Notes under the pieces: generated by a model
Told to the model about the DNA's origin: nothing
What the model saw: only the letters and a program-made list of their open reading frames with translations
The model's database searches: none
Made by a program: the position numbers and the translations under genes
Origin: Gemmatimonadota bacterium
GTDB lineage: Bacteria; Gemmatimonadota; Gemmatimonadetes; Gemmatimonadales; GWC2-71-9
Length of the DNA: 7,049 bases
Reading direction: 5' to 3'
Assembly (NCBI GenBank): GCA_029884275.1
Contig: JAOUIC010000084.1
Location: 1-7,049 of the forward strand
Part shown: one piece after another, positions 1 through 5,494 of the stretch
Layout: each line of letters opens with the position of its first letter
Position numbering within the stretch: the stretch's first letter is position 1

Positions 1-608
1 ACGGAAGACTCGAGCCGCTGGCCCGCAGCGGGGGTGAGGTACCTGGTCTCCACCGGGAAGAGCCGGCCCTCGCTTCGGACGACCGTCGCCTCTCCCATCA
101 GCCGCGCCACCCGCTCGCCGTCGAGCGTCGCGGACATGACCAGCAGGCGGAGATCCGGCCGCAGGACCGCCCGTGACTCGAGCGCCAGGGCGAGACCGAG
201 ATCGGAGTGGAGGTTGCGCTCGTGGAATTCGTCGAAGATCACGCACCCGACGCGGGCCAGATCGGGATCCCGCTGTATCATCCGGGTGAGGATCCCCTCG
301 GTGACCACCTCGACCCGCGTCGCCGGGCCGACCGCGGACTCGCGGCGGATCCGGTAGCCGACCCGCCCACCCGGACTCTCGCCCAGCAGCTGCGCCATAC
401 GGCGCGCCGCCGCCCGCGCGGCCAGCCGGCGGGGTTCGAGCAGCAGGACGATCCGCTCGCCGAGCCACGCCGACTCCAGGAGCGCGAGGGGCACGATGGT
501 GGTCTTCCCGGCCCCCGGCGGGGCGGTGAGCACGGCGAGCCCTGGCGCATCGAGCGCCCGGGCGAGCGCGGGCAGGACGTCGTCGATGGGAAGGCCGGAG
601 GGACGCAT
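1..608 (-). CDS. hrpB: ATP-dependent helicase HrpB, N-terminal part (3' end outside window)
   Basis: HrpB is a cytoplasmic DEAH/RHA-type superfamily 2 NTP-dependent helicase, presumed to act on RNA; its physiological role is poorly defined in most bacteria. Reading from an ATG at 608-606, the frame is open to the window edge and gives 202 residues. Motif I (Walker A) is APPGAGKTT at residues 29-37. Motif Ia is LEPRRLAARAAA at about 57-68. Motif Ib is VVTEGILTRM at about 101-110. The DEFHER box (motif II) is at 126-131 and the MSAT motif III at 158-161. DEFH instead of DEAH, and a Walker A this close to the N-terminus, are typical of HrpB rather than HrpA. The family is usually about 800-850 residues, so roughly a quarter is present. 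No clear Shine-Dalgarno precedes the ATG, but no in-frame ATG lies just upstream and the N-terminus begins in the usual LPIDDVLPAL style. It is divergent from the phosphatase gene. The family call is very secure; the exact start is fairly sure. Confidence 0.95.
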   Translation of the reverse strand, partial: MRPSGLPIDDVLPALARALDAPGLAVLTAPPGAGKTTIVPLALLESAWLGERIVLLLEPRRLAARAAARRMAQLLGESPGGRVGYRIRRESAVGPATRVEVVTEGILTRMIQRDPDLARVGCVIFDEFHERNLHSDLGLALALESRAVLRPDLRLLVMSATLDGERVARLMGEATVVRSEGRLFPVETRYLTPAAGQRLESS

Positions 609-716
609 CGGCTCAAGTGTAAGCGGGGGTGGCGGAGGCGGGGAGCTTGAGAGTTTCGGTCCGGGCACCGATCTTGAGGCAGGGTGACGTCCCGTTTCCC
701 GCCGGAGACTCGCATC
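609..716. other. Divergent intergenic spacer between hrpB and the phosphatase gene
   Basis: These 108 bases must hold the 5' signals of both divergent genes. On the plus strand a TTGAGA hexamer (647-652) is followed after 17 bases by GATCTT (670-675), which is only a weak -10 match. If used, transcription would start near 682 and leave a leader of about 35 bases before the ATG at 717. No convincing promoter for hrpB was found on the minus strand, and no hairpin or repeat stands out. The promoter proposal is a guess from hexamer matching. Confidence 0.3.
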
Positions 717-1613
717 ATGTCCGAGCCGCAGGGTCCGCTCTCAGTCCCGCGCCGCGAGAATGCGGACATCCACGGCGTCACCCATCCCGGCCTGGTGCGC
801 AAGGAAAACCAGGACCATTTCCTCATTGCCACCATTCACAAGGTCCTGCAGGTGTTTCAGACCAGCGTCCCCGCGGAGACGCTGGGGAGCCTCACCAGCC
901 CCTCCCGCGGATTCGTCTTCCTGGTGGCCGACGGCGTGGGCGGGGGACCCGGCGGCAAGGAAGCCAGCCGGACGGCACTCAAGGGTGTGGTGGACTACGT
1001 CGTCAAGGCCATGGACCTGTACGTGCAGATCGATCCGGCGGTCGAGCTCGAGTATCTGGCCGAGCTGCTGCATTCGGTAGAGAAGAGCCACGAACTGGTG
1101 CGTCAGGTCCGCAAGAGCGAGGACGACGAGGAGACTGGCGCCACCACGCTGACCATGGTCTGCATTCGCTGGCCGCGGGCTTACATGATCCACGTGGGAG
1201 ACAGCCGCTGCTACCGGCTGCGCAACGGGGAGCTCGAGCTCCTCACCGTGGACCAGACCATGGCCCAGGCGATGGTCGAGTCGGGCGCGCTCTCACCCGA
1301 TCAGGCCGAGCGGTCGGCGCTCAAGCACGTGCTGTACAGCGCGATCGGCGGCAGCCGGGCGGAGCCGTACACCTTCGCCACCGACCTGGAATGGAACGAC
1401 GTCATGCTGCTGTGCACCGACGGACTCACCAAGCACGTCAGCGATACCGAGATCCGGGACGCGCTCAGGACCTGCACCGACGCAAAAGCCACGGCCGAGG
1501 AGCTGCTGCAGCTGGTCCTCGACCGTGGCGCCTCCGACAACACCACCGTCGTGATCGGCCGGCTGCGCCGGCCGCCGGCGGGCTCGGGAGCGTTTCCTCC
1601 GCCCGCCTCCTGA
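717..1613 (+). CDS. PP2C-family Ser/Thr protein phosphatase
   Basis: This is a metal-dependent (Mg/Mn) protein phosphatase of the PP2C/Stp/PrpC type, which removes phosphate from Ser/Thr residues placed by Hanks-type kinases. The 298-residue product has no signal peptide or membrane segment, so it should be cytoplasmic. The family motifs appear in order: GLVRKENQDHF (25-35, metal Asp33), LVADGVGGGPGGKEAS (69-84, metal Asp72), GATTLTMV (141-148), the HVGDSRCYRLRNG strand pair (159-171), LLCTDGLTKHV (231-241, Asp235) and SDNTTVVIGRL (273-283, Asp274). All metal-binding acidic residues are present, so it should be active. A longer-than-usual segment (about 100-140), rich in acidic residues at its end, separates motif 2 from GATT. 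The ATG at 717 has GGAG at 704-707 with a 9-base spacer. An in-frame GTG at 684 would add 11 residues not typical of the family and is less likely. A Hanks kinase gene lies downstream at 5495, the expected type of opposing enzyme but not in the same operon. Confidence 0.93.
   Translation: MSEPQGPLSVPRRENADIHGVTHPGLVRKENQDHFLIATIHKVLQVFQTSVPAETLGSLTSPSRGFVFLVADGVGGGPGGKEASRTALKGVVDYVVKAMDLYVQIDPAVELEYLAELLHSVEKSHELVRQVRKSEDDEETGATTLTMVCIRWPRAYMIHVGDSRCYRLRNGELELLTVDQTMAQAMVESGALSPDQAERSALKHVLYSAIGGSRAEPYTFATDLEWNDVMLLCTDGLTKHVSDTEIRDALRTCTDAKATAEELLQLVLDRGASDNTTVVIGRLRRPPAGSGAFPPPAS
1556..1574. repeat. GC-rich inverted repeat near the 3' end of the phosphatase gene
   Basis: CGGCCGGC (1556-1563) and GCCGGCCG (1567-1574) form an 8-bp perfect stem with a 3-base TGC loop, inside phosphatase codons about 280-286, roughly 37 bases before the stop. 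It is not followed by a T-run. It might slow or end transcription between the convergent genes, but GC-rich coding DNA produces such palindromes by chance, so a role is uncertain. Confidence 0.25.
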
Positions 1614-1619
1614 ACCGGC

Positions 1620-2546
1620 TCAGTCCTTCTCCACCTCGACCTTCATCGCCTCGGGTCCACCCTCGCGGACCCGCACTGTGAAGCGGCGCTTCATCGTGTC
1701 CGCGTCCAGCGCCTTCCAGGAAACCGTGACCTTTTTCTTCTGGCGCATCACATCGACCTTGGCGGTCTCGCCGTCGGCGTAGGACCGGAGGATCCTGCGC
1801 GCCTGATCCTCGGAGGTCACCGCCCGGCCGTCAATCCCGACGATCACGTCACCGGCCTTGAGCTGGACCGTGGAGTCGGCGTGGACATCCAGCACCAGGG
1901 CGCCTGCCTTGGTCCCGAAGTACTCGCCCAGGCCGGCGTTGACGGTCGCCAGCTCAAGCCCCGAAAGACCGCCTTCCACGATGTGGATCCTGCCTGGCCC
2001 GTCGGGCCCATCGGAAAAGAACCGGAAGTTGTGCCCGCCCGGGGGCATGGGCGCCATGTGCATCCCGCCCTCGGGAACCCACAGCATGTGGTCGCCCTCG
2101 GGGCCGCCGGCCCGCATGCGCCGCACGGTCATCTCAGGCAGCTCGGCCGCGATGAGCGTGGTCTTGTGGGTCTGAGTCCCCCGGCGGTATTCGACTCTGA
2201 CGGTGTCACCCACTTCGAGCTTGGCGGCGAGTTCGCGCAGCCTCTTCGCGGGGCCCGACTCGTCGTCCTCGCCCTTCAGGCCGGCGAGCGACACGCCGTT
2301 GAACGTCGTGATGATGTCGGCCGCCTGGAGACCTGCCTTGGCTGCCGGCCCATCGGGGGTGACCTCCTCGACGAAGGCACCATACTTGTCGTACTCGGGA
2401 TTGGCCCGGCCTTCCAGCATCACACCGATGCGGGGCCGGTCGCCACGGTAGACGAAGACCTGCTTCTCCTGGGCCGGAACCGGACCGGCCAGCATCAGGA
2501 GGAGCGCGGCCGTGGCAGGCGTCGCGCGGACGGACATGGGCAACAT
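1620..2546 (-). CDS. Exported protein with two PDZ domains
   Basis: This is a 308-residue exported protein that probably acts as a periplasmic or envelope scaffold or chaperone-like binder of protein tails. A signal peptide is visible: Arg7, hydrophobic core about 11-21, then VPA before Gln26, a good signal peptidase I site. PDZ 1 spans about 38-135, with GAFVEEVTPDGPAAKAGL followed by DIITTFNGVSL. PDZ 2 spans about 197-278, with GLGEYFGTKAGALVLDV, then AGDVIVGIDG. The linker (about 145-192) is rich in Gly, Met, His and Pro, and a charged tail ends the protein. No HtrA-type Ser-protease domain or other catalytic domain is present, so it is not a DegP-like protease on its own. The ATG at 2546 is preferred because GGAG (plus-strand 2556-2559) lies 9 bases upstream; an in-frame ATG at 2537 would shorten the protein by three residues and still leave a signal peptide. 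It is convergent with the phosphatase gene and divergent from spmA. Its partner is unknown. Confidence 0.85.
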   Translation of the reverse strand: MLPMSVRATPATAALLLMLAGPVPAQEKQVFVYRGDRPRIGVMLEGRANPEYDKYGAFVEEVTPDGPAAKAGLQAADIITTFNGVSLAGLKGEDDESGPAKRLRELAAKLEVGDTVRVEYRRGTQTHKTTLIAAELPEMTVRRMRAGGPEGDHMLWVPEGGMHMAPMPPGGHNFRFFSDGPDGPGRIHIVEGGLSGLELATVNAGLGEYFGTKAGALVLDVHADSTVQLKAGDVIVGIDGRAVTSEDQARRILRSYADGETAKVDVMRQKKKVTVSWKALDADTMKRRFTVRVREGGPEAMKVEVEKD

Positions 2547-2555
2547 GGGATTGGG

Positions 2556-2559
2556 CTCC
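2556..2559 (-). promoter_or_regulatory. Ribosome binding site of the PDZ-protein gene
   Basis: On the minus strand this reads GGAG and sits 9 bases before the ATG at 2546, which supports that start over the ATG at 2537 (18-base spacing). Confidence 0.55.
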
Positions 2560-2642
2560 GTGGATTGGGTTCGACCCTGATGATGCCCGGGGACGCCCCG
2601 CGGTCGCAGGCACGCCGACGTCCCCCTTGCCCCGACCGCCCC

Positions 2643-2657
2643 GGGAGGTAACCTCCC
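2643..2657. promoter_or_regulatory. Perfect 15-base dyad, possible operator
   Basis: GGGAGGT and ACCTCCC are perfect inverted arms around a central A at 2650. The site lies in the 195-base spacer between two divergent genes, about 85 bases before the spmA ATG and about 97 bases before the PDZ-gene ATG. An odd-length dyad with 7-bp half-sites is the usual shape of a dimeric repressor site, and this position could serve both genes. No second copy was seen in this window. Function is inferred from symmetry and location only. Confidence 0.35.
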
Positions 2658-2677
2658 CTCAAGCGATCGGGCTGGAC

Positions 2678-2697
2678 CGGCCCCGCTGCCGGGGCCG
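2678..2697. repeat. GC hairpin in the presumed spmA leader
   Basis: CGGCCCCG (2678-2685) and CGGGGCCG (2690-2697) form a perfect 8-bp stem with a CTGC loop, about 45 bases before the spmA ATG. It is followed by a pyrimidine-rich stretch but no T-run. It could be a leader structure or terminator-like element for readthrough, or simply chance in a GC-rich spacer. Apart from this hairpin and the dyad at 2643, the spacer 2547-2741 shows no confidently assignable promoter. Confidence 0.3.
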
Positions 2698-2741
2698 CCA
2701 CCCGACGACCATTCCCTCTTTCACCCTCACGGAATGACCGG

Positions 2742-3725
2742 ATGCTCAATTACATCTGGGCCGGACTCATCGCCCTGAGCTTCCTGTTCGCCCTGGTCAA
2801 CGACGTCCGCGACCTCGGGCGCGACACCTACCGCAACGGGACCGCGCTTCCCGTCACCCTGGCGATCCCGTCGGGGTACGATCCGTCGGCGCGGCGTCTC
2901 GCGGTGACGGTGCGGGCCGACTCCGCGGCCTGGTCGGCCCATTTCGGGAAGCCGGTGGCCGGCGGGGCGCTCGCGGGAGAGCTGATCCAGGCCGGCGGAG
3001 GCCGGGAGCTCCGGTTCGCGAAGGACGTGAGCCTGCCGGAACCGCTGGCGACGGCGCGGAGCATGACCAGCGAACGGGACAACGACCTTCGCGGGCCGGC
3101 GGCGTTCACCGCTTCGACCAGCGACACTCTCCTCGAGGCCGCCGTCACCCTCGCCCCGGTGCGGTTCGTCAAGCTGGTGGCGATCACCCGTGCGGCGCTG
3201 GATCTCGCCAAGACCGCGGTCACCCTCGCGCTCGGGCTGGTCGGCGTGATCGCCCTCTGGCTCGGCATGCTGCGCATTGCCGAGAAGTCGGGGCTCATCA
3301 ACATCATCGTCAGGGTGGCGGAGCCGGTCTTCCGGCCGCTGTTCCCCGAGATCCCGAAGGGGCACCCCGCCCTCGGCCTCATCATCCTCAACCTCTCCGC
3401 CAACGTCCTCGGGCTGGGCAACGCCGCGACACCGATGGGGATCAAGGCGATGGAATCGCTGCAGGAGCTCAACCCGAGGAAGGACACCGCCACCAACTCG
3501 ATGGTCATGCTGCTGGCGATGAACACCGCCAGCGTGCAGGTCGTGCCGCCGGTGCTGCTGGTGGCGCTGATGGGGCTGCAGATCAACCGGCTGTTCTTCC
3601 CCATCCTCATCTGCACTGCGCTCTCGCTGGTCGTGGGCATCCTCGCCGCCCGGTGGCTGGCGAAGTTCCGCGGTTACCGCGACAGCGACCCGATGCGGGC
3701 GCCGGCCGGCGCGGTGGAGGGCTGA
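2742..3725 (+). CDS. spmA: SpmA-like Gate-domain (nucleoside recognition) membrane protein with large insert
   Basis: This is one half of an SpmA/SpmB pair of Gate-domain membrane proteins. In Bacillus the pair is needed for spore core dehydration; in non-sporulating bacteria its transported substrate is unknown. Residues 3-19 (NYIWAGLIALSFLFALV) form the first membrane segment, as in classic SpmA. The Gate domain follows from about residue 150: a membrane segment at 157-176, the signature NLSANVLGLGNAATPMG (217-233), then hydrophobic segments at about 254-278 and 284-305. The tail is short and polar. The protein has 327 residues against about 196 in Bacillus. The excess is a soluble-looking segment at about 21-145, between the first membrane segment and the Gate domain, likely on one face of the membrane. 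The start ATG at 2742 reproduces the SpmA N-terminus, although its Shine-Dalgarno is weak and an out-of-frame ATG lies 8 bases upstream. It is followed after 2 bases by spmB, clearly one operon. Family call secure; substrate unknown. Confidence 0.9.
   Translation: MLNYIWAGLIALSFLFALVNDVRDLGRDTYRNGTALPVTLAIPSGYDPSARRLAVTVRADSAAWSAHFGKPVAGGALAGELIQAGGGRELRFAKDVSLPEPLATARSMTSERDNDLRGPAAFTASTSDTLLEAAVTLAPVRFVKLVAITRAALDLAKTAVTLALGLVGVIALWLGMLRIAEKSGLINIIVRVAEPVFRPLFPEIPKGHPALGLIILNLSANVLGLGNAATPMGIKAMESLQELNPRKDTATNSMVMLLAMNTASVQVVPPVLLVALMGLQINRLFFPILICTALSLVVGILAARWLAKFRGYRDSDPMRAPAGAVEG
3716..3721 (+). promoter_or_regulatory. Strong ribosome binding site of spmB inside the end of spmA
   Basis: GGAGGG lies 6 bases before the ATG at 3728 and overlaps the last codons of spmA. 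It fixes the spmB start at 3728 rather than an in-frame GTG at 3653, which would overlap spmA by more than 70 bases. It also fits translational coupling across the 2-base gap. Confidence 0.75.
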
Positions 3726-3727
3726 CC

Positions 3728-4270
3728 ATGGAATCACTCCGGCAGGTCCTCGACCTCCTCGCGGTGTTCGTCATCCCCGCCATCATCATTGGCTTCCCGC
3801 TGTACGGGCTGTTCCGCCGGGTGCCGGTCTACGAGGAGTTCGTCAGCGGCGCCCGGGAGGGGTTCCAGGTGGCGGTGAACATCATCCCCTACCTGGTCGC
3901 GATCCTCTTCGCGGTGGGGATGTTCCGCGCCTCGGGGGCGATGGACTTCATGGTGGAGGGGCTCAGACCGATCCTCACCCCGCTGGGTGTCCCGCCGGAG
4001 GTGATCCCGATGGCGATCACCCGGCCGCTCACCGGGTCGGGGTCGGCCGGCCTGCTGCTCGACCTCATCGGGCGCTACGGCGAGGACTCGCTGATCGTCA
4101 AGATCGCGGCGACGATGTACGGATCGTCGGAGACGACGTTCTACGTCGTCGCGGTGTACTTCGGCGCCATCAACATCCGGAAGACCCGCCACGCGGTGCC
4201 GGCCGGACTCATCGCCGACGCGTCCGCGGCGATCATGTCGGTCTACGTGGTGAAGTGGCTGCTGGGGTAG
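3728..4270 (+). CDS. spmB: SpmB-like Gate-domain (nucleoside recognition) membrane protein
   Basis: This is the second partner of the SpmA/SpmB membrane pair, 180 residues, close to the roughly 178 of Bacillus SpmB. Hydrophobic segments lie at about 8-29, 48-67, 105-115 (part of a re-entrant-looking stretch), 136-150 and 158-177. Family signatures are RPLTGSGSAG (99-108), which corresponds to the RP(I/L)(S/T)G motif of SpmB, and GSSETTFYVVAVYFG (132-146) followed by RKTRHAVPAGL (151-161). The conserved cores are intact, so it should be functional. The start at 3728 has GGAGGG 6 bases upstream and gives the family-typical length. It sits 2 bases after the spmA stop, so the two are almost certainly co-transcribed and their products likely act together. 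Its TAG stop lies in the first copy of a GTAGGGGCGG repeat, and a strong hairpin follows 8 bases later. What the pair does in this probably non-sporulating organism is unknown. Confidence 0.92.
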   Translation: MESLRQVLDLLAVFVIPAIIIGFPLYGLFRRVPVYEEFVSGAREGFQVAVNIIPYLVAILFAVGMFRASGAMDFMVEGLRPILTPLGVPPEVIPMAITRPLTGSGSAGLLLDLIGRYGEDSLIVKIAATMYGSSETTFYVVAVYFGAINIRKTRHAVPAGLIADASAAIMSVYVVKWLLG

Positions 4271-4288
4271 GGGCGGGGGTAGGGGCGG
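4267..4288 (+). repeat. Tandem direct repeat GTAGGGGCGG, two copies 12 bases apart
   Basis: GTAGGGGCGG occurs at 4267-4276 and again at 4279-4288. A third, inverted copy occupies 4299-4308 (read on the minus strand). The first copy carries the spmB stop codon; the second is the left arm of the hairpin. Either plus-strand copy could pair with the inverted one. Confidence 0.8.
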
Positions 4289-4308
4289 AGCTCTAGCTCC
4301 GCCCCTAC
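4279..4308. terminator. Perfect 14-bp inverted repeat, probable bidirectional terminator or REP-like hairpin
   Basis: Bases 4279-4292 and 4295-4308 are exactly complementary, with only CT between them; a realistic fold is a 13-bp stem with a TCTA loop. It stands between the convergent ends of spmB and the cysteine-synthase-like gene, where one hairpin can end transcripts from both sides. There is no T-run on either strand, so it is not a textbook intrinsic terminator. The arm sequence, starting with GTAGGGGCG, also resembles dispersed palindromic units I recall from other high-GC bacterial genomes, so it may be a REP-like element. The TAG stop of the minus-strand gene (4305-4307) lies inside the right arm. 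Confidence 0.7.
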
Positions 4309-5351
4309 ACCACGCAACTCTGGCAGGGCCGGCTGAAGGCGTCGTACTCCAGCAGGGTGACGTGCGGAGCGAGGTGAAACGGGCGCACCGTCTCCTCCCG
4401 CACCAGGTCGGTGGAGAGGTACTTCTTGTTGTCGTCACAGAAGAAGGTCACCACCACGGCGTCGGGCCCGAGCCGTTCCTGCACTTCAAGCGCCCCCAGG
4501 AAGTTCGCCCCCGAGGAGATTCCCACCGCGAGCCCCAGTTCCCGGGCAAGCTTCTGGGCCATCAGGATCGCGTCGCCGTCGTCCACCGCGACGATTTCGT
4601 CGAGCGCCGCCAGGTCCACGAGGGCGGGGATGAACTCGTCCGAGATCCCCTGGATCCGGTGCTTCCCGACCTTGTACCCGGTGGTGAGGGTGGGGGAGCT
4701 GGCCGGCTCCAGCGGATGCAGCCGGATGCCGGGGTACCGTTCCTTCAGGTAGCGCCCCGCCCCCATGATGGTCCCGCCGGTGCCGACACCGGCGACGAGG
4801 GCGTCCGGCGTGAGCCGGTGCAGCTCGAGCTGCCAGGCAATCTCGGGGCCGGTGGTGGCGGCATGAGCGGCGCAGTTGTCCTCGTTGCTGAACTGGCGCG
4901 GCAGGAAGACGCCCGCCCTGTTCCGGGCCACCGCCTCGGCCCGCTCGATGCTGCCCAGGAAGCCGCCCTCGGCGGCGCTGACGAGGTGGATCTCCGCGCC
5001 ATACAGCCGGATCAGGTTCTTCCGTTCCTCGCTCATCCAGTTGGGCATGTAGATCGCGACCGGATGCCCCAGGGCCCGGCCAATGGCGGCGAAGCTGATC
5101 CCGGTGTTGCCGCTGGTGGCCTCGACGATCAGGTCGCCGGGATGGAGGTCTCCGCGCGCATGGGCCTCGCGCAGGATGTGGGACGCCATCCGGTCCTTGA
5201 TGCTGCCGGTGAGATTGAGATACTCCGCCTTGGCGTAGACCGTTCGCGGGCGGCCGCGGAACTGGCAGTGGATGGCGAGCAGCGGCGTGCCGCCCACAAG
5301 GGCGCGGATGCCATGGAACCGGCGGGCGGTTTCGTCGTAGACGTCGGACAT
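4305..5351 (-). CDS. PLP-dependent cysteine synthase family protein
   Basis: This fold-type II PLP enzyme of the cysteine synthase/cystathionine beta-synthase family performs a beta-replacement, most simply O-acetylserine (or O-phosphoserine) plus a sulfur donor to cysteine, in the cytoplasm. The 348-residue protein shows NLTGSIKDR (46-54), where Lys52 binds PLP; TSGNTG (79-84), the substrate carboxylate loop; GVGTGGTIMGAGRYLKE (188-204), with the phosphate-binding Gly/Thr loop; and GISSGAN (277-283), with the Ser for the PLP ring nitrogen. The family length is about 310-330; the extra is mostly a C-terminal extension ending in PCQSC (342-346), a CxxC pair. Two places differ from classic CysK. 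The loop usually GIGAGF reads GISDEF (235-240), and the late motif reads CDDNKKYLST (305-314) rather than the usual SGERYLST. It may therefore use a different substrate or sulfur donor. The ATG at 5351 is the only one; a TAG lies 11 codons upstream and no good Shine-Dalgarno is visible. Paralogue identity is open, so no symbol is given. Confidence 0.88.
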   Translation of the reverse strand: MSDVYDETARRFHGIRALVGGTPLLAIHCQFRGRPRTVYAKAEYLNLTGSIKDRMASHILREAHARGDLHPGDLIVEATSGNTGISFAAIGRALGHPVAIYMPNWMSEERKNLIRLYGAEIHLVSAAEGGFLGSIERAEAVARNRAGVFLPRQFSNEDNCAAHAATTGPEIAWQLELHRLTPDALVAGVGTGGTIMGAGRYLKERYPGIRLHPLEPASSPTLTTGYKVGKHRIQGISDEFIPALVDLAALDEIVAVDDGDAILMAQKLARELGLAVGISSGANFLGALEVQERLGPDAVVVTFFCDDNKKYLSTDLVREETVRPFHLAPHVTLLEYDAFSRPCQSCVV

Positions 5352-5360
5352 GGGATGGAA

Positions 5361-5400
5361 GGCGGGGCTCCGGGCACCAAGCTAGCCCCGCCGGAGGGGC
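5361..5400. repeat. Overlapping inverted repeats in the leader of the cysteine-synthase-like gene
   Basis: GGCGGGGCT (5361-5369) and AGCCCCGCC (5384-5392) are perfect 9-bp inverted arms with a 14-base loop. The right arm shares GCCCC (5385-5389) with a second, shorter repeat that pairs with GGGGC (5396-5400). The two folds cannot form together. Read on the minus strand the structure ends 9 bases before the ATG at 5351, so it would lie in the mRNA leader. It could be an attenuator-like switch or an operator; neither is shown by the sequence alone. Confidence 0.4.
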
Positions 5401-5445
5401 CACGGCACCCCCGTCCCCCTGCTGGCCTTCATATTCGTGCCGCCC

Positions 5446-5451
5446 TATACT
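5446..5451 (+). promoter_or_regulatory. Candidate -10 element of the kinase gene
   Basis: TATACT matches the housekeeping -10 consensus at five of six positions and stands out in a very GC-rich spacer. Transcription would start near 5458, giving a leader of about 37 bases before the GTG at 5495. The -35 is poor (TGGCCT at 5423-5428 with a 17-base spacer). On the opposite strand a TATGAA hexamer (5433-5428) could be a -10 for the divergent gene, so the two promoters may overlap back to back. Confidence 0.45.
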
Positions 5452-5494
5452 TGTGCGTTCCGAACGCCGCCCTGTTCACCTCCGCGCCGAGCCC

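Noticed and set aside
629..1681. Plus-strand open frame of about 350 codons in another frame over the phosphatase gene
   Set aside because: It is Arg/Gly/Pro-rich with no motifs; the overlapping frame carries every PP2C signature.
1620..2546. DegP/HtrA-type serine protease
   Set aside because: There is no trypsin-like domain or Gly-x-Ser active-site motif; the mature protein is two PDZ domains and a linker only.
1881..2651. Plus-strand open frame of about 256 codons opposite the PDZ-protein gene
   Set aside because: The minus strand encodes a signal peptide and two PDZ domains with a ribosome binding site; the plus frame has no motif and runs on into the divergent spacer.
3653..3727. Upstream GTG start for spmB, adding 25 residues
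   Set aside because: It would overlap spmA by over 70 bases and add a polar, Arg-rich leader absent from the family. The ATG at 3728 has a strong ribosome binding site and gives the normal length.
2727..3737. Minus-strand open frame of about 336 codons opposite spmA
   Set aside because: The product is a low-complexity string rich in Arg, His, Asp and Glu, as expected from the complement of a membrane-protein gene. The plus-strand SpmA motifs are decisive.
3728..4270. Reading the spmAB genes as evidence for a sporulating host
   Set aside because: SpmA/SpmB homologues occur in many non-sporulating bacteria, and no other sporulation gene is present; the neighbours point to a Gram-negative-like envelope.
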